Assembly (NCBI GenBank): GCA_023079485.1
Contig: CM041084.1
Location: forward strand, 121,044,467-121,108,466
Source of the DNA: Archilochus colubris
Lineage: Eukaryota > Chordata > Aves > Apodiformes > Trochilidae
Length of the DNA: 64,000 nucleotides
Direction of reading: 5' to 3'
Shown here one piece after another: positions 53,429-64,000 of the stretch (positions are counted from its first letter, which is position 1; each line of letters begins with the position of its first letter). The position numbers and the translations under genes are program-made. The notes beneath the pieces are model-generated. The model did not search any database. It saw only the letters and a list, made by a program, of their open reading frames with translations, and was not told where the DNA came from.

Positions 53429-53580
53429 GTAAATGAAAATGTAACAATTTAATTGTATTCTAGAACCCTTTCAAATAACTCAAGAATGAAACAGATGATA
53501 TGCTGTTAAAATAGCAATATCAGCAAGTTATAAAAATCACACTAATAGCCTGCATCTTAATTTGATTTTTTTTTTTTCAG
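53429..53580 (+). other. ZFHX4: ZFHX4 short intron (152 bp)
   Basis: A very short phase-0 intron with donor gtaaatg and a long T-tract ending ttttttttttttcag. Nothing else is visible in it. Its size contrasts with the 45-kb and 6.2-kb introns on the same transcript. Confidence 0.92.
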
Positions 53581-53781
53581 TTCTATCAATGTCCTTATTG
53601 TAACTACAATAGTAGGGACCCAAATCGTATCCAGATGCATGTCCTGTCACAGCATTCAATGCAACCTGTTATCTGCTGCCCCCTCTGCCAGGATGTCCTC
53701 AGCAACAAAATGCATCTCCAGCTTCATTTAACCCATTTGCACAGTGTGTCCCCTGACTGTGTGGAGAAACTGCTCATGACA
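53581..53781 (+). CDS. ZFHX4: ZFHX4 exon encoding two C2H2 zinc fingers (201 bp)
   Basis: This 67-codon exon is in phase 0 at both ends (acceptor ttttttttcag, donor ATGACA/gtaagt). It encodes [18 protein letters not shown] and onward. The first C2H2 finger has C-x2-C, a 12-residue spacer and H-x4-H, and the second begins [15 protein letters not shown] and ends in HLTHLH. All the predicted zinc ligands are present. The fingers probably contribute to DNA, RNA or protein contact in the nucleus, but their exact target is not known from sequence. Because the exon length is a multiple of three and both flanking introns are phase 0, skipping it would delete exactly this finger pair and keep the frame open. 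The exon ends EKLLMT, and the next begins VPVPDVMMP. Confidence 0.96.
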
Positions 53782-55673
53782 GTAAGTGTCCCCAGTACTG
53801 ACTCATGTGCCACAGAAATGTACTTGGGCCTCTGGATAATGTGTTTGTTGTGTTATAACATTAAGGTAGGCTGAGGAAGGGAGGGGGTTGGGACTTCTAG
53901 GTTCTGTTGCCAGCTCATCTGGTCTCTGATATCCCTTGGGAAAATGACTGAAGGTGGATTTCAAAGATGCTGAAAACCTGCAGTTCCTCATTGATATCAA
54001 CCTTGGAAATATCAAGCCTGTTAATGTCTCTAAGTGCACACCTGGAAATTGGGCCTAATAATATCCAAGTCTCAGAGGTATTCTGACTCTTGTTTGAAAA
54101 ATTACAGGAATTCCCTGTAGAATGCATTTCCCAAATGTAGAAGAATTCCTGTGTGTAGCTGGGCTGCACTTGCATTACATTACATGAAATTCATTGGGAA
54201 ATATCAATAGTGAAACTAGCTGAAGAACACAATTATTTTATTTTATAGACTACATAGTTTCTTACTTTCTGGTTCTGCATAAAAGACCCTTTAGTGTTTT
54301 TCTGATTAAAATGTGAATATGAAACAAAAAAAGAAATGTTTGACAAAGAAAAGAGATTGGAAAATTTAATCTGCATCATCTACATTGTTGTAATTTATAA
54401 AGCTAATATTTTCTGTCCATATCTCAACTCTCTGGTGACAAAATAAATACCATTTATAGCAAATTTTTCTTCTCTGGGACAGTAACATATATAATTTTTT
54501 TAAAAAGTCCTTCCCCCCCCCAAAAAAAAAATTAGTGTCACTAATCCTCTGATAGGATGCTAATAATGCCATTTCTAAATTCCAAATATTCTGAGACAAG
54601 GGCTTTTTAAAATACGACTAGAAAAATTTTCCAATAGGGAAATGTTATAAATACATACAGGTATACACACACATATATATGTATATGTCTTATCTATCCT
54701 AGTAAAGGTTTAAAATAATGTGTTAGCCTTTTAAAAAGGAACAATGGATATATTTCTATACGTATGTAGTAATGTGTGTAGCTTCCATTATTATAGTAAT
54801 TTACTATTCAGAAATGTCTCCTATGGATATTCTTGTTATCTCTGTATGAAGTAAGGAAATATTATCCATATGTTGGAGACAAGGAGCTGCAGCACATTCT
54901 GAACTGATTTACTCAAGGTCATTTAGACAGAACCTGGCAGCGCAGGAGTTTGAACCCACTCCTGCTAAGTCTTAGACTGAACCCCTAGACAATCCTTTCT
55001 TTCAGATATGGGTATGTTTTAAAGAGCTAAGTACAATGAAAACATGAAGTGTTGAGCAAATATTCATGCCAACTAAATGGAGCACTATCAGAAGCCTGTA
55101 ATAGTACATCCTTCAAAGATTTCTGCCATTAACTTGAAAGCATAACACAACAGGTGAAGCAGTCTGAAGAAGATACATAAGGAATTCAAGACAAGAAAGA
55201 GAAAAATCTTATTTTAAATGGAAATAATGTGCTATTTCTGTATGGAAACAAAATTTTCTTTTAAATATCATGAAAGGTCCAGCGTTTGTTTAAAAAACAA
55301 TGCAGGCGAAGAACAGTGAGAATGCCTTTAGACAAGAACTGACTGGTGACTGTCTCAATGTGATCTTCCTCTTTGGAGCATGTCCAGGGAGATTTCCCTG
55401 ATAAATCCAACCAACCTGACATAGCCAGTAAAACTTTCTTTGGGGTGACAGTGTATGTATTGCTATCTTATCACTTTATTGTGGAGTATTTTAAGTTGAA
55501 TCCACCATGGGACAACTGATACTCTGTATTTGGGGTCTGTTAAAAACTGTTATCAAGGACTGATAGTCTTTAATCCATATATGATGGATGTTTTGGTTAT
55601 AATTTTATACTGTGGCACAGTATTAAATAGTGTGACTTTTCCTGTAATAATACTGTGTTCTTGGTTTTCAAAG
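53782..55673 (+). other. ZFHX4: ZFHX4 intron (1.9 kb)
   Basis: This phase-0 intron runs from the donor gtaagtgtcc to the acceptor cttggttttcaaag. It contains a C/A homopolymer patch near 54.5 kb, a short CA/TA-rich stretch near 54.67 kb and an old MIR-like SINE at about 54866-55003. No coding potential beyond short chance frames. Confidence 0.9.
54866..55003 (+). mobile_element. MIR-like ancient SINE fragment
   Basis: The stretch actcaaggtcatttagacag, followed by aacctggcagcgcaggagtt and tgaacccactcctgct, resembles the core and 3' half of MIR-type tRNA-derived SINEs. In that consensus a 'caaggtcac...' motif is followed by 'ggcagagc..ggattcgaaccca'. It is degraded, has no visible target duplications and lies in an intron. 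MIR-like SINEs predate the split of mammals and birds, so an avian copy is plausible. The call is from memory of the consensus, not an alignment. Confidence 0.5.
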
Positions 55674-55791
55674 GTTCCTGTACCAGATGTCATGATGCCC
55701 AATAGTATGCTATTGCCAGCAGCTGCTTCAGAGAAATCTGAACGTGACACACCTGCAACTATTACAGCTGAGGGATCTGGGAAGTATCCAG
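55674..55791 (+). CDS. ZFHX4: ZFHX4 internal exon (118 bp)
   Basis: This exon lies between the acceptor ttcttggttttcaaag and the donor TATCCAG/gtaggc. It starts in phase 0 with VPVPDVMMPNSMLLPAAAS and runs on to AEGSGKYP, 39 codons plus one G. That G joins GT at the start of the giant exon to make glycine. The peptide is a hydrophobic then acidic linker without a zinc finger. The stretch PDVMMPNSMLLPAAASEKSE matches what I remember of vertebrate ZFHX4, which supports the paralogue call. A chance ATG frame extends left into the intron and should not be used as a start. Confidence 0.94.
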
Positions 55792-56588
55792 GTAGGCAAG
55801 AAAAAGCCCAGACATGTAAAAATTAGGTATGGGCAATTTAGAAACCACTTGCTTCTTATTAAAATGAATCCTTTCTGGCTTTTGTGTAGCCACAGGGATA
55901 AAAAGAGTAAAATAACCAGGGGCTGACTTTACTTATGCAGAGCTACTAGGATACATAAGTATGGCACGTGTATGTGGCTTGTGGCAGTGGTCTAGACGGT
56001 TTTAAGGTATGGCTCTCCTTGTTTAACCAAAAAATCAGACTGAGTCTTGAAAGACAGTGTCACTTTCACCAACATCAGTGGGAATGTTAGGCAAATGTGC
56101 CTTCCCCATAGCAGGTTTCTTATCCTGAACCCTTACTGTACTCTGTGATGGGAAACTGCTTTGCTACCTCTCACAGCATGCTCCATCCTCTCTCCTCAGA
56201 CCACTTTCCTCCTCCTTTCTAATCACCTGTCCTATCTATTTATGTCATTTTTAATCCCTTCCTCTTTCCTACTTCTTTGTTTCTTGTTCTTGTCTGGTGC
56301 ATCTATTGTACCAATAAGCTCCCACCTTATGCCAAAGAGAAGCCTTCTGCACTCCTGGGCCAGCTGCCACTGCCATTTGGATCATAATATTCAGATTGTG
56401 TTTCTTTTTTTATCCTCATGTTTTTCTGGTTTGCTTTATTGTCTGGGGCAAGGATGGGTCTCTATATTTTATTAGGCTAACATATGGCATACCAGGTGCC
56501 TCTCTTGGTTTCTGATGAAAGAACCCAACTAACACTACGTGCTATTTTCTTCTACTTGTGTAAAAGACACTTAACTCTTTTTAACTAG
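55792..56588 (+). other. ZFHX4: ZFHX4 intron (0.8 kb)
   Basis: A phase-1 intron with donor gtaggcaag and acceptor ctctttttaactag. Its 3' half is pyrimidine-rich, which opens a spurious 104-codon frame at 56161-56475. Nothing else is seen. Confidence 0.92.
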
Positions 56589-59500
56589 GTGAAAGTCCTG
56601 TGGATGAGAAAAGTACCCCTGGGATTGAGGAATCAAAACCTGGAATGGAAATTAAGACAGAAGAACAGAAGCCACCTAAGGAATCTACTGAAACGCCAGA
56701 TTGGAATAAGAACAGCAGTAAAGATATAAAGGCCACTGACTCAGTGACGGATCAGCTAAATGAACAGCAGAAGAAGCAACAGCTCTCTGTTTCTGACCGC
56801 CATGTCTATAAGTACCGGTGTAACCATTGTAGCTTGGCTTTTAAGACTATGCAGAAGCTTCAGATACATTCCCAGTATCATGCTATTCGGGCAGCTACCA
56901 TGTGTAGCCTTTGCCAGCGTAGCTTCCGTACATTCCAGGCTTTAAAAAAACACTTGGAAGCAGGCCACCCTGAACTCAATGAAGCTGAACTTCAGCAGCT
57001 GTGTGCATCTTTACCTGTCAATGGTGAACTCTGGGCAGAAAGTGAAAGTATGGCACAAGATGATCATGCACTAGAACAGGAAATAGAAAGAGATTATGAG
57101 GTGGACCAGGAAGGTAAAGCAAGTCCTGTAGGAAGTGATAGTAGCTCTATTCCAGATGATATGGGCTCAGAACCAAAGCGGACCTTACCTTTTAGAAAAG
57201 GGCCAAATTTTACTATGGAAAAATTTCTAGATCCATCTCGCCCATATAAGTGTACAGTATGTAAAGAGTCTTTCACCCAAAAGAACATTCTCTTGGTCCA
57301 CTATAACTCAGTGTCCCATCTACATAAACTCAAAAAGGTTTTGCAGGAAGCATCGAGTCCTGTCCCTCAAGAAACCAACAGCAGCACTGACAACAAACCC
57401 TACAAATGCAGCATATGTAATGTTGCCTACAGCCAAAGTTCTACATTGGAAATCCATATGAGATCTGTGCTTCATCAGACGAAGGCAAGGGCTGCAAAAT
57501 TAGAACCAAGTGGTAATATAAGTAGCGGAAATAGTGTAGCAGGGAACGTTAATAGCCCCAGCCAAGGAGTTCTAGAATCTATGAGCTTACCAGCAGTTAA
57601 CAGCAAAGAAACACATTTAGATGCCAAAGAATTAAATAAGAAGCAAGCTTCTGAGTTAATTTCTGCTCAGCCTACCCATCACCCGCCCCAGTCACCAGCA
57701 CAACTTCAAATGCAACTACAGCATGAACTGCAACAGCAAGCTGCGTTCTTTCAACCCCAGTTTCTAAACCCAGCTTTTTTGCCTCACTTTCCAATGACAC
57801 CAGAAGCACTGCTGCAATTTCAACAGCCTCAGTTCCTTTTTCCATTTTATATACCTGGGACAGAATTTAGCTTAAGCCCAGATTTGGGTTTGCCTGGTTC
57901 CGCCACATTTGGGATGCCTGGGATGGCTGGCATGACAGGATCACTGCTTGAAGATCTGAAGCAACAGATACAAACTCAGCACCATGTTGGCCAAACCCAG
58001 CTACAGATACTGCAGCAACAAGCACAGCAGTATCAGTCTACCCAACCCCAACTTCAGTCCCAAAAACAGCAGCAGCAAACTAGCAAGCTGATGAAAGCAG
58101 AGCAAAATACCTTAGTAAGTGCAGATTGCCAGCTGATAAAGGATATGCCATCATATAAGGAGTCAGAAGAAATATCTGAGAAACAAGAGAAGCCAAAGCA
58201 AGAATTTACTAATGAGAATGAAGGACTAAAAGAAAGCAAAGATATGAAGAAGCCAAAATCGTCAGAACCAGCCATGCCACCACCCAGAATAGCTTCTGGA
58301 GCAAGGGGTAATGCAGCCAAGGCTTTGTTGGAGAACTTTGGGTTTGAGTTAGTTATCCAATACAATGAGAACAGACAAAAAGTGCAGAAAAAAAGCAAGA
58401 CTGGTGAAGGTGAAAACACAGACAAGCTAGAATGTGGAACCTGCAGTAAGCTCTTTTCCAATATTCTTATTCTGAAGAGTCATCAAGAACATGTGCATGG
58501 ACAGTTTTTTCCATATGGAGCATTAGAAAAATTTGCCCGACAGTACAGGGAGGCATATGACAAGCTTTATCCAATTTCTCCATCTTCTCCAGAAACACCA
58601 CCACCTCCACCACCACCTCCTCCTCCACCACCTCCTCCTCCTCCTCCAACCCCTTCTCAGCCTTCTTCAGGTGGGGCTGGAAAAATTCAAAACACAACTC
58701 CTACTCCTTTGCAAGCTCCACCACCCACACCACCACCTCCTCCTCCTCCACCACCACCACCTCCTCCACCACCACCATCAGCCCCACCTCAAGTCCAGCT
58801 TCCTGTTTCACTTGATCTCCCACTTTTCCCTCCAATTATGATGCAGCCAGTGCAGCATCCTGCATTGCCTCCTCAGCTTGCCCTCCAGTTACCACCAATG
58901 GATACTTTATCGGCAGATCTTACCCAGCTTTGTCAGCAGCAGCTGGGATTAGATCCCAATTTCCTGAGGCACTCTCAGTTCAAGCGTCCTCGCACAAGAA
59001 TCACTGATGATCAGTTAAAAATCTTGAGGGCTTACTTTGATATCAACAATTCTCCAAGTGAAGAGCAGATCCAAGAAATGGCTGAGAAATCTGGTCTTTC
59101 ACAAAAAGTCATCAAGCACTGGTTTCGTAATACACTGTTCAAAGAACGACAGAGAAATAAAGATTCTCCCTATAATTTCAGTAACCCTCCCATAACAGTA
59201 TTGGAAGATATCAGAATAGACCCTCAACCTTCAGCTGTGGAACCTTACAAGTCTGATGCATCTTTCAGCAAGAGATCATCTAGGACTCGGTTTACTGACT
59301 ACCAGCTCCGTGTCCTCCAAGACTTCTTTGACACAAATGCTTATCCAAAGGATGATGAAATTGAACAACTTTCAACTGTACTTAATCTACCTACTCGAGT
59401 TATTGTTGTATGGTTCCAAAATGCACGTCAAAAGGCTCGCAAAAGCTATGAAAATCAAGCTGAAACTAAAGACAATGAAAAAAGGGAACTGACAAATGAG

Positions 59501-61979
59501 CGTTACATTCGAACTAGTAACATGCAATATCAGTGCAAAAAGTGCAGTGTGGTTTTTCCAAGGATCTTTGATTTGATTACACACCAGAAAAAACAGTGTT
59601 ATAAAGATGAAGATGATGATGCTCAAGATGAAAGCCAAACTGAAGATTCCTTGGATGCCTCTGATCAAACAGTGTATAAGAACTGCACAGTTTCTGGCCA
59701 AAATGACTCATCAAAAAGCCTGGCAGTCACAGCAGCGAGTTCTGGCTCTGGTTCTAGTACACCTTTGATTCCATCACCCAAACCAGAACCTGAGAAGGCT
59801 TCTCCTAAACCTGAGTCCACAGAAAAGCCAAAACAAAATGAGACCATCTCTAAACAAACTGATATAATTTCCCAAAGCAGCAAACCAATACAGTCTACTC
59901 CAGTAACCTCTTCTGACCCTCAGCCCTCAGCTTCTCAACCACAGCAACAAAAACAATCACAAATAGTAGGGAGACCTCCTTCTGCATCACAAACCACACC
60001 TGTTCCTTCCAGTCCTTTACCAATTTCAATGACTTCTCTACAGAACAGTCTACCTCCTCAGTTATTACAGTACCAATGCGACCAGTGTACAGTTGCCTTC
60101 CCAACTCTAGAACTTTGGCAGGAACACCAGCACATGCATTTCCTAGCAGCCCAAAACCAATTTCTTCACTCGCAGTTTTTAGAGAGACCAATGGATATGC
60201 CATACATGATATTTGACCCAAATAATCCTTTGATGACTGGACAGTTACTTAATAGTTCTCTTGCTCAGATGCCACCACAAACTGGCTCATCACATGCGGC
60301 ACACCCTGCTACAGTTTCTGGTTCCATGAAACGAAAGCTGGATGATAAAGAAGACAATAACTGTAGTGAGAAAGAGGGAGGAAACAGTGGAGAAGATCAG
60401 CATCGTGATAAACGTTTAAGAACTACAATTACCCCAGAGCAGCTGGAAATACTCTATGAAAAGTACCTATTAGATTCCAACCCCACCAGAAAGATGCTAG
60501 ATCACATTGCACGTGAAGTGGGACTGAAAAAGAGAGTTGTACAAGTCTGGTTTCAAAACACAAGAGCCCGAGAAAGAAAGGGACAATTCCGTGCAGTTGG
60601 TCCAGCCCAGTCCCATAAAAGGTGTCCTTTTTGTCGAGCTCTGTTTAAAGCAAAATCAGCTTTGGAAAGTCACATTCGCTCACGACACTGGAATGAAGGA
60701 AAACAAGCTGGTTATAGTTTACCTCCAAGTCCTTTGATATCAACTGAAGATGGAGGAGAAAGTCCACAAAAATACATATTTTTTGACTACCCATCACTGT
60801 CATTAGCAAAAACTGAACTATCAAGTGAAAATGAATTAGCTTCCACAGTATCAACTCCTGTTAGCAAGAATGCAGAAATGTCACCCAAGAACCTCTTAAG
60901 TCCTTCTTCTTTTAAAGCAGAGTCTAGTGAGGACATAGAAAATTTGAATGCCCCTCCTGCTGACTCTGGATATGATCAGAACAAGACTGACTTTGATGAG
61001 ACCTCATCAATTAATACAGCAATTAGTGATGCCACAACAGGAGATGAGGGGAACAATGAAATAGAAACCATGACTGGCAGTTCAGGGGATGCAAAACCCG
61101 CATCACCTCCCAAAGAACCAAAACCACTTGTGAACGACACTCTACCAAAAGCTGCAACTACACCTACAAATGAGAACACCGATGACAAGTTTCTCTTTTC
61201 CTTAACGAGCCCCTCAATACATTTCAGTGAAAAAGATGGTGATCATGACCAAAGTTACTACATTACTGATGACCCTGATGATAATGCTGACCGCAGTGAA
61301 ACTTCAAGCATAGCTGATCCAAGTTCACCTAACCCATTTGGAGCTAGCAACCCCTTTAAATCCAAAAACAGTGATCGGCCAGGCCACAAACGTTTCCGAA
61401 CGCAAATGAGTAACCTTCAGCTTAAAGTTCTTAAGGCTTGCTTTAGTGACTACCGGACTCCAACAATGCAGGAATGTGAAATGCTAGGGAATGAGATTGG
61501 CCTGCCCAAACGTGTGGTCCAGGTCTGGTTTCAGAATGCCCGGGCTAAAGAAAAGAAGTTCAAAATTAATATAGGGAAGCCATTCATGATAAATCAGACT
61601 GGACCTGACGGGACAAAGCCAGAATGTTCTCTGTGTGGTGTGAAATATTCTGCGCGTTTGTCCATAAGAGATCATATCTTTTCCAAACAACATATAACAA
61701 AAGTGAGAGAAACTGTGGGAAGTCAGCTAGATCGGGAGAAAGATTACTTAGCTCCTACAACAGTTAGACAGCTGATGGCACAGCAAGAGTTGGATCGCAT
61801 AAAGAAGGCTACTGATGTGCTAGGATTAACAGTACAGCAGCCAGGCATGATGGACAGCAGTTCTCTTCATGGTATCAGTTTGCCAGCAGCTTATCCAGGA
61901 CTCCCTGGCCTTCCTCCTGTTCTTCTGCCTGGAATGAATGGTCCATCCTCCTTACCAGGATTTCCACAAAGTTCAAACA
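56589..61979 (+). CDS. ZFHX4: ZFHX4 giant exon: four homeodomains, zinc fingers, polyproline
   Basis: This 5,391-bp exon (two bases, 1,796 codons, one base) encodes the core of a nuclear transcription factor. C2H2-type fingers lie at about 56807-56893, 56898-56975, 57242-57325, 57398-57476, 58425-58500, 59519-59606 (last ligand Cys), 60068-60140, 60617-60692 and 61618-61702. Homeodomains are at 58979-59158, 59270-59449, 60407-60586 and 61385-61564. A Q-rich region spans about 57.7-58.1 kb, and proline runs of 17 and 16 residues precede the first homeodomain. The family architecture is ZFHX3/ZFHX4. Linkers such as [19 protein letters not shown] and the order of segments indicate ZFHX4. Splice sites are ctctttttaactag and TCAAACA/gtaagt; reading past the donor gives a stop at 61997-61999. 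The frame is intact throughout. Known biology: developmental regulation in neural, craniofacial and muscle tissue, and reported partnership with the CHD4/NuRD remodeller. Confidence 0.97.
58598..58777 (+). repeat. ZFHX4: Paired polyproline-coding CCA/CCT tracts
   Basis: Inside the giant exon, 58598-58648 encodes 17 prolines and 58730-58777 encodes 16, separated by a short S/T/G/Q-rich spacer. Both tracts use only CCA and CCT codons in irregular order, so the coding strand is almost free of G. Such runs are typical protein-interaction segments (SH3 or WW ligands, profilin) and are length-variable within the family. Antisense frames across the tracts are shadows. Confidence 0.95.
58979..59158 (+). 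other. ZFHX4: Homeodomain 1 coding segment
   Basis: A 60-codon homeodomain beginning [20 protein letters not shown] with recognition helix motif [14 protein letters not shown]. It has Arg5, Leu16, Phe20, Trp48, Phe49 and Asn51. Position 50, which tunes base preference, is Arg rather than the Gln found in the other three homeodomains of this exon. It directly follows the second polyproline tract and its linker. Confidence 0.96.
59270..59449 (+). other. ZFHX4: Homeodomain 2 coding segment
   Basis: A 60-codon homeodomain starting [20 protein letters not shown] with helix 3 motif [14 protein letters not shown]. Arg5, Phe8, Leu16, Phe20, Trp48, Gln50 and Asn51 are all present, so it should bind TAAT-type sites (family knowledge). 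It is only about 37 codons after homeodomain 1. Confidence 0.97.
60407..60586 (+). other. ZFHX4: Homeodomain 3 coding segment
   Basis: A 60-codon homeodomain starting [20 protein letters not shown] with helix 3 motif [16 protein letters not shown], including Arg5, Leu16, Trp48, Gln50 and Asn51. A basic KRKLDDKE segment lies upstream and could serve in nuclear import (inference). A C2H2 finger ([17 protein letters not shown]) follows within about 10 codons. Confidence 0.97.
61385..61564 (+). other. ZFHX4: Homeodomain 4 coding segment
   Basis: A 60-codon homeodomain starting [20 protein letters not shown] with helix 3 motif [16 protein letters not shown]. Arg5, Leu16, Phe20, Trp48, Gln50 and Asn51 are present. 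A zinc finger ([17 protein letters not shown]) follows, then a hydrophobic, proline-rich tail where the exon ends. Confidence 0.97.
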
Positions 61980-64000
61980 GTAAGTCTATAAGGGGATGAT
62001 TTTCTAAAGTTATTAATTTGATCAACAACAAACAAACAAGAAAATAAGAAAGAAAAAAAGAAAATAATTTTAATTAAAATCTAAATGACAGAAATGTTTA
62101 GTTAGGTTTCTGTTACAAATTCAACATAACAGTAGCCTCGTTATGGTTTTTGTTTGTTTGTTTTAAATGCTACTCCTTTAGGCAAACATTGGATTAGAAT
62201 TTTGCCTGTACATTTTTTGAACAGAAAAATTTAAAGTAATATCTGGTGAAGCACAAAATAGTACTTTCCAAATGGTCCGTTCATCAAGCATTTGTACCAC
62301 CCCACAGACCAATCCAACCTCTTGTTTAATTTAGAATAAATATTTAAAATAAAATGCTGCCTAAAACCATCTTCTGAATAGTACTTCTGAATAATAATAC
62401 TCCTGAATAATAATACTTCTGAATAATTGCTTGCTAAGATAAGAAGTTTCTTCCTGAATTTATTGATTTATAATTGTGGTATCATTGTGATCTAAATACG
62501 AGGAACTGCTGAAGATCTCCTATCCCTACTTTGTAAAGTCATTGCAGACATATCCCACTTCATTTGGGCCTAGACTTTCAATTGAACATGTAACTGTTTT
62601 ACTGACTGTTTTGAAACTGTTTTCCTCACATTGGAAAGCACTTCCTCTTGCAGTAAGTTTCACGGAGGCAGGACAGTCAAGTTTTGCAGAGTTAGTTGTT
62701 TAGTACTCAAAGAATGAACCTGATTTATTTTCTCGTATAGGGCTCCAACTTTGGAGCCAGAGTTCATTGTGAGCACAGCCTTGCAAACTGAAACTCTCCC
62801 ATTCATCTTCTAACTTTTCACATTCATATCAAATATGTGCACAGCAGAGTTAGGGAGCTGATTAAGACCCCTCACCTCATTTTATCCAGTAATTCCACTT
62901 GCTGTTTATCTCTGAATTTTGATTTAGAAAGCAACTCGCGTTGCCAAGTAAGGTATGGACTTAATCACCAGTGTTGTTAGACATACCAAGTCTGTAGCAA
63001 TGTCTTCTCTGATACCCAGTTGAGCTTTGATTGATGATGATCATGTTATTGTTTCCCTAAGTGGTGATCAAATCATCTTGTTTTTCTCTTCATTGGATCA
63101 GAATGGCTTTCCTCCACAATGGAGTCTCTGGCTGAGTGCCCTCTGGCTTTTGTCAAACAGTTATTGGCACAGAGAGTACATATAAAGGAAATATAAAGTT
63201 GCTATATTTCCTTCTTAATGGCATACAGTGTCCAGGTCCAAAAATGGCTGGTCATTGTTCATTAAAATTATATGTATGGTTTCTTCATATAACTTTGCTA
63301 AATAGCTTTGGTTTAGTTGACCTTCAGGTAAAACAAGCCCCAGGAAACTCAGGCTTTTTCTGTTCTACTTGATGAAATTTGCTTGGGAAGATATTACGTT
63401 CTTTTACTTTCAAAACCACAAGTCCCCATGCAAAGGGAGTCTTGGAAATAGTCATGGAGCCATGATAGCCTCTCAGCTGTGCTCTGGAGTTCTTTTGGTG
63501 AATTCTAGTTGACCCAGGCCACAGCAGTGCCAGCGACTGTTCTTACTGTTTATCTTTACAGATGTTTTAGTTTCACTTTTAGGGAAATATTCCCTGGTAC
63601 CTTAACTTGCCAGTGTCAAAGGATCCCTAGAGTCTGTAAACTGTCCTTTTAATAATACAAAGATACTATTATGATCCATATAAATTTTCAGATTTTCTAA
63701 TTTCCACCAAATACTTCTTTGGTGTTACTAATTATTTAAATCATTAGTACCATAGCATACACAGTGCACTATCAATTGAGATAGGTTTTTGCCCTCTTTA
63801 ATCTTGCAACTTCTTAAGGTTAATTAGCCCATTCTGGGCAAAGCCCACTGTGTAATCTGGCTAGTAGAATCTTGTTGTTTACTTTTTCCTCTTCCATATG
63901 CTAAATAGCCTCTACATTCCCTTTTGTTGCCTGGCAAATACTTGGATGCATAAATCTCCATTCCCTAATGACACATAATGGAGCAGTCATAGTAAATGGA
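61980..64000 (+). other. ZFHX4: ZFHX4 intron, 5' part
   Basis: Intron sequence starting with the strong donor gtaagtc after a phase-1 codon break. It contains an A-rich patch near 62.03-62.07 kb and a 16-bp tandem repeat at 62371-62428. The rest is single-copy AT-rich sequence. No further exon is visible, so the C-terminal exon must lie beyond the window. Confidence 0.88.
62371..62428 (+). repeat. 16-bp tandem repeat
   Basis: About 3.7 copies of the unit cttctgaataataata, the first copy shortened to 13 bp. It lies 400 bp into the last intron of the window. Confidence 0.9.

Noticed and set aside
55530..55826. 98-codon frame suggesting an independent start
   Set aside because: Its ATG lies in the intron; only 55674-55791 is exon, with clear splice sites on both sides.
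58054..58841. Antisense and alternative-frame ORFs within the giant exon (e.g. Leu/His- or Glu/Val-rich)
   Set aside because: Shadows of the coding frame, especially across the polyproline codons.
56600..61999. Treating the 1,799-codon frame as a complete gene starting at its first ATG and ending at the TGA
   Set aside because: The frame is open upstream to a splice acceptor and its end is six codons past a strong donor; it is an internal exon.
1..64000. CRISPR arrays, operons, tRNA/rRNA genes, or a novel multi-gene system
   Set aside because: Nothing of this kind is visible; the window is the interior of a single vertebrate gene.

Overview
The window is vertebrate nuclear DNA, most likely from a bird. 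It holds the middle of one large gene, ZFHX4 (zinc finger homeobox 4), on the + strand. The gene call rests on about 2,000 codons in six exons. These carry four homeodomains, a series of C2H2 zinc fingers, glutamine-rich stretches and two polyproline tracts, in the order typical of the ZFHX3/ZFHX4 family and with ZFHX4-like linker sequences. The avian call rests on a CR1-type LINE 3' tail at 36655-36716, a degraded CR1-like reverse-transcriptase reading frame near 39.8-40.05 kb, very few interspersed repeats, and no mammalian Alu or L1 elements.

Layout: 1-1772 is intron. A small 76-bp exon (1773-1848) is followed by a very large intron of about 45 kb (1849-46968). Five more exons follow at 46969-47085, 53295-53428, 53581-53781, 55674-55791 and 56589-61979. 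The last is a giant 5.4-kb exon. From 61980 to the end is intron. Every junction has AG/GT splice signals and the codon phases fit together (0-1, 1-1, 1-0, 0-0, 0-1, 1-1), so the reading frame runs through all six. The gene's 5' exons, with promoter and start codon, lie to the left. At least the exon encoding the C-terminus lies to the right.

The large intron holds no second gene that I can establish. It has a few old repeats (a CR1 tail, a CR1 ORF relic, a LINE-like fragment at 7.5 kb, and a 73-bp imperfect palindrome at 23.9 kb) and simple repeats. It also has blocks of complex, repeat-free sequence with homeodomain- and POU-type motifs that look like candidate developmental enhancers; their conservation cannot be tested here. 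One minus-strand reading frame of 77 codons at 43.1-43.4 kb looks protein-like and is unexplained.

I found no bacterial-type system, CRISPR array, tRNA or rRNA gene. The window is mainly an ordinary, well-preserved developmental regulator locus. The most useful leads are the two phase-symmetric small exons (possible cassettes that alter zinc-finger content), the candidate regulatory blocks next to the 117-bp exon, and the unexplained minus-strand reading frame.
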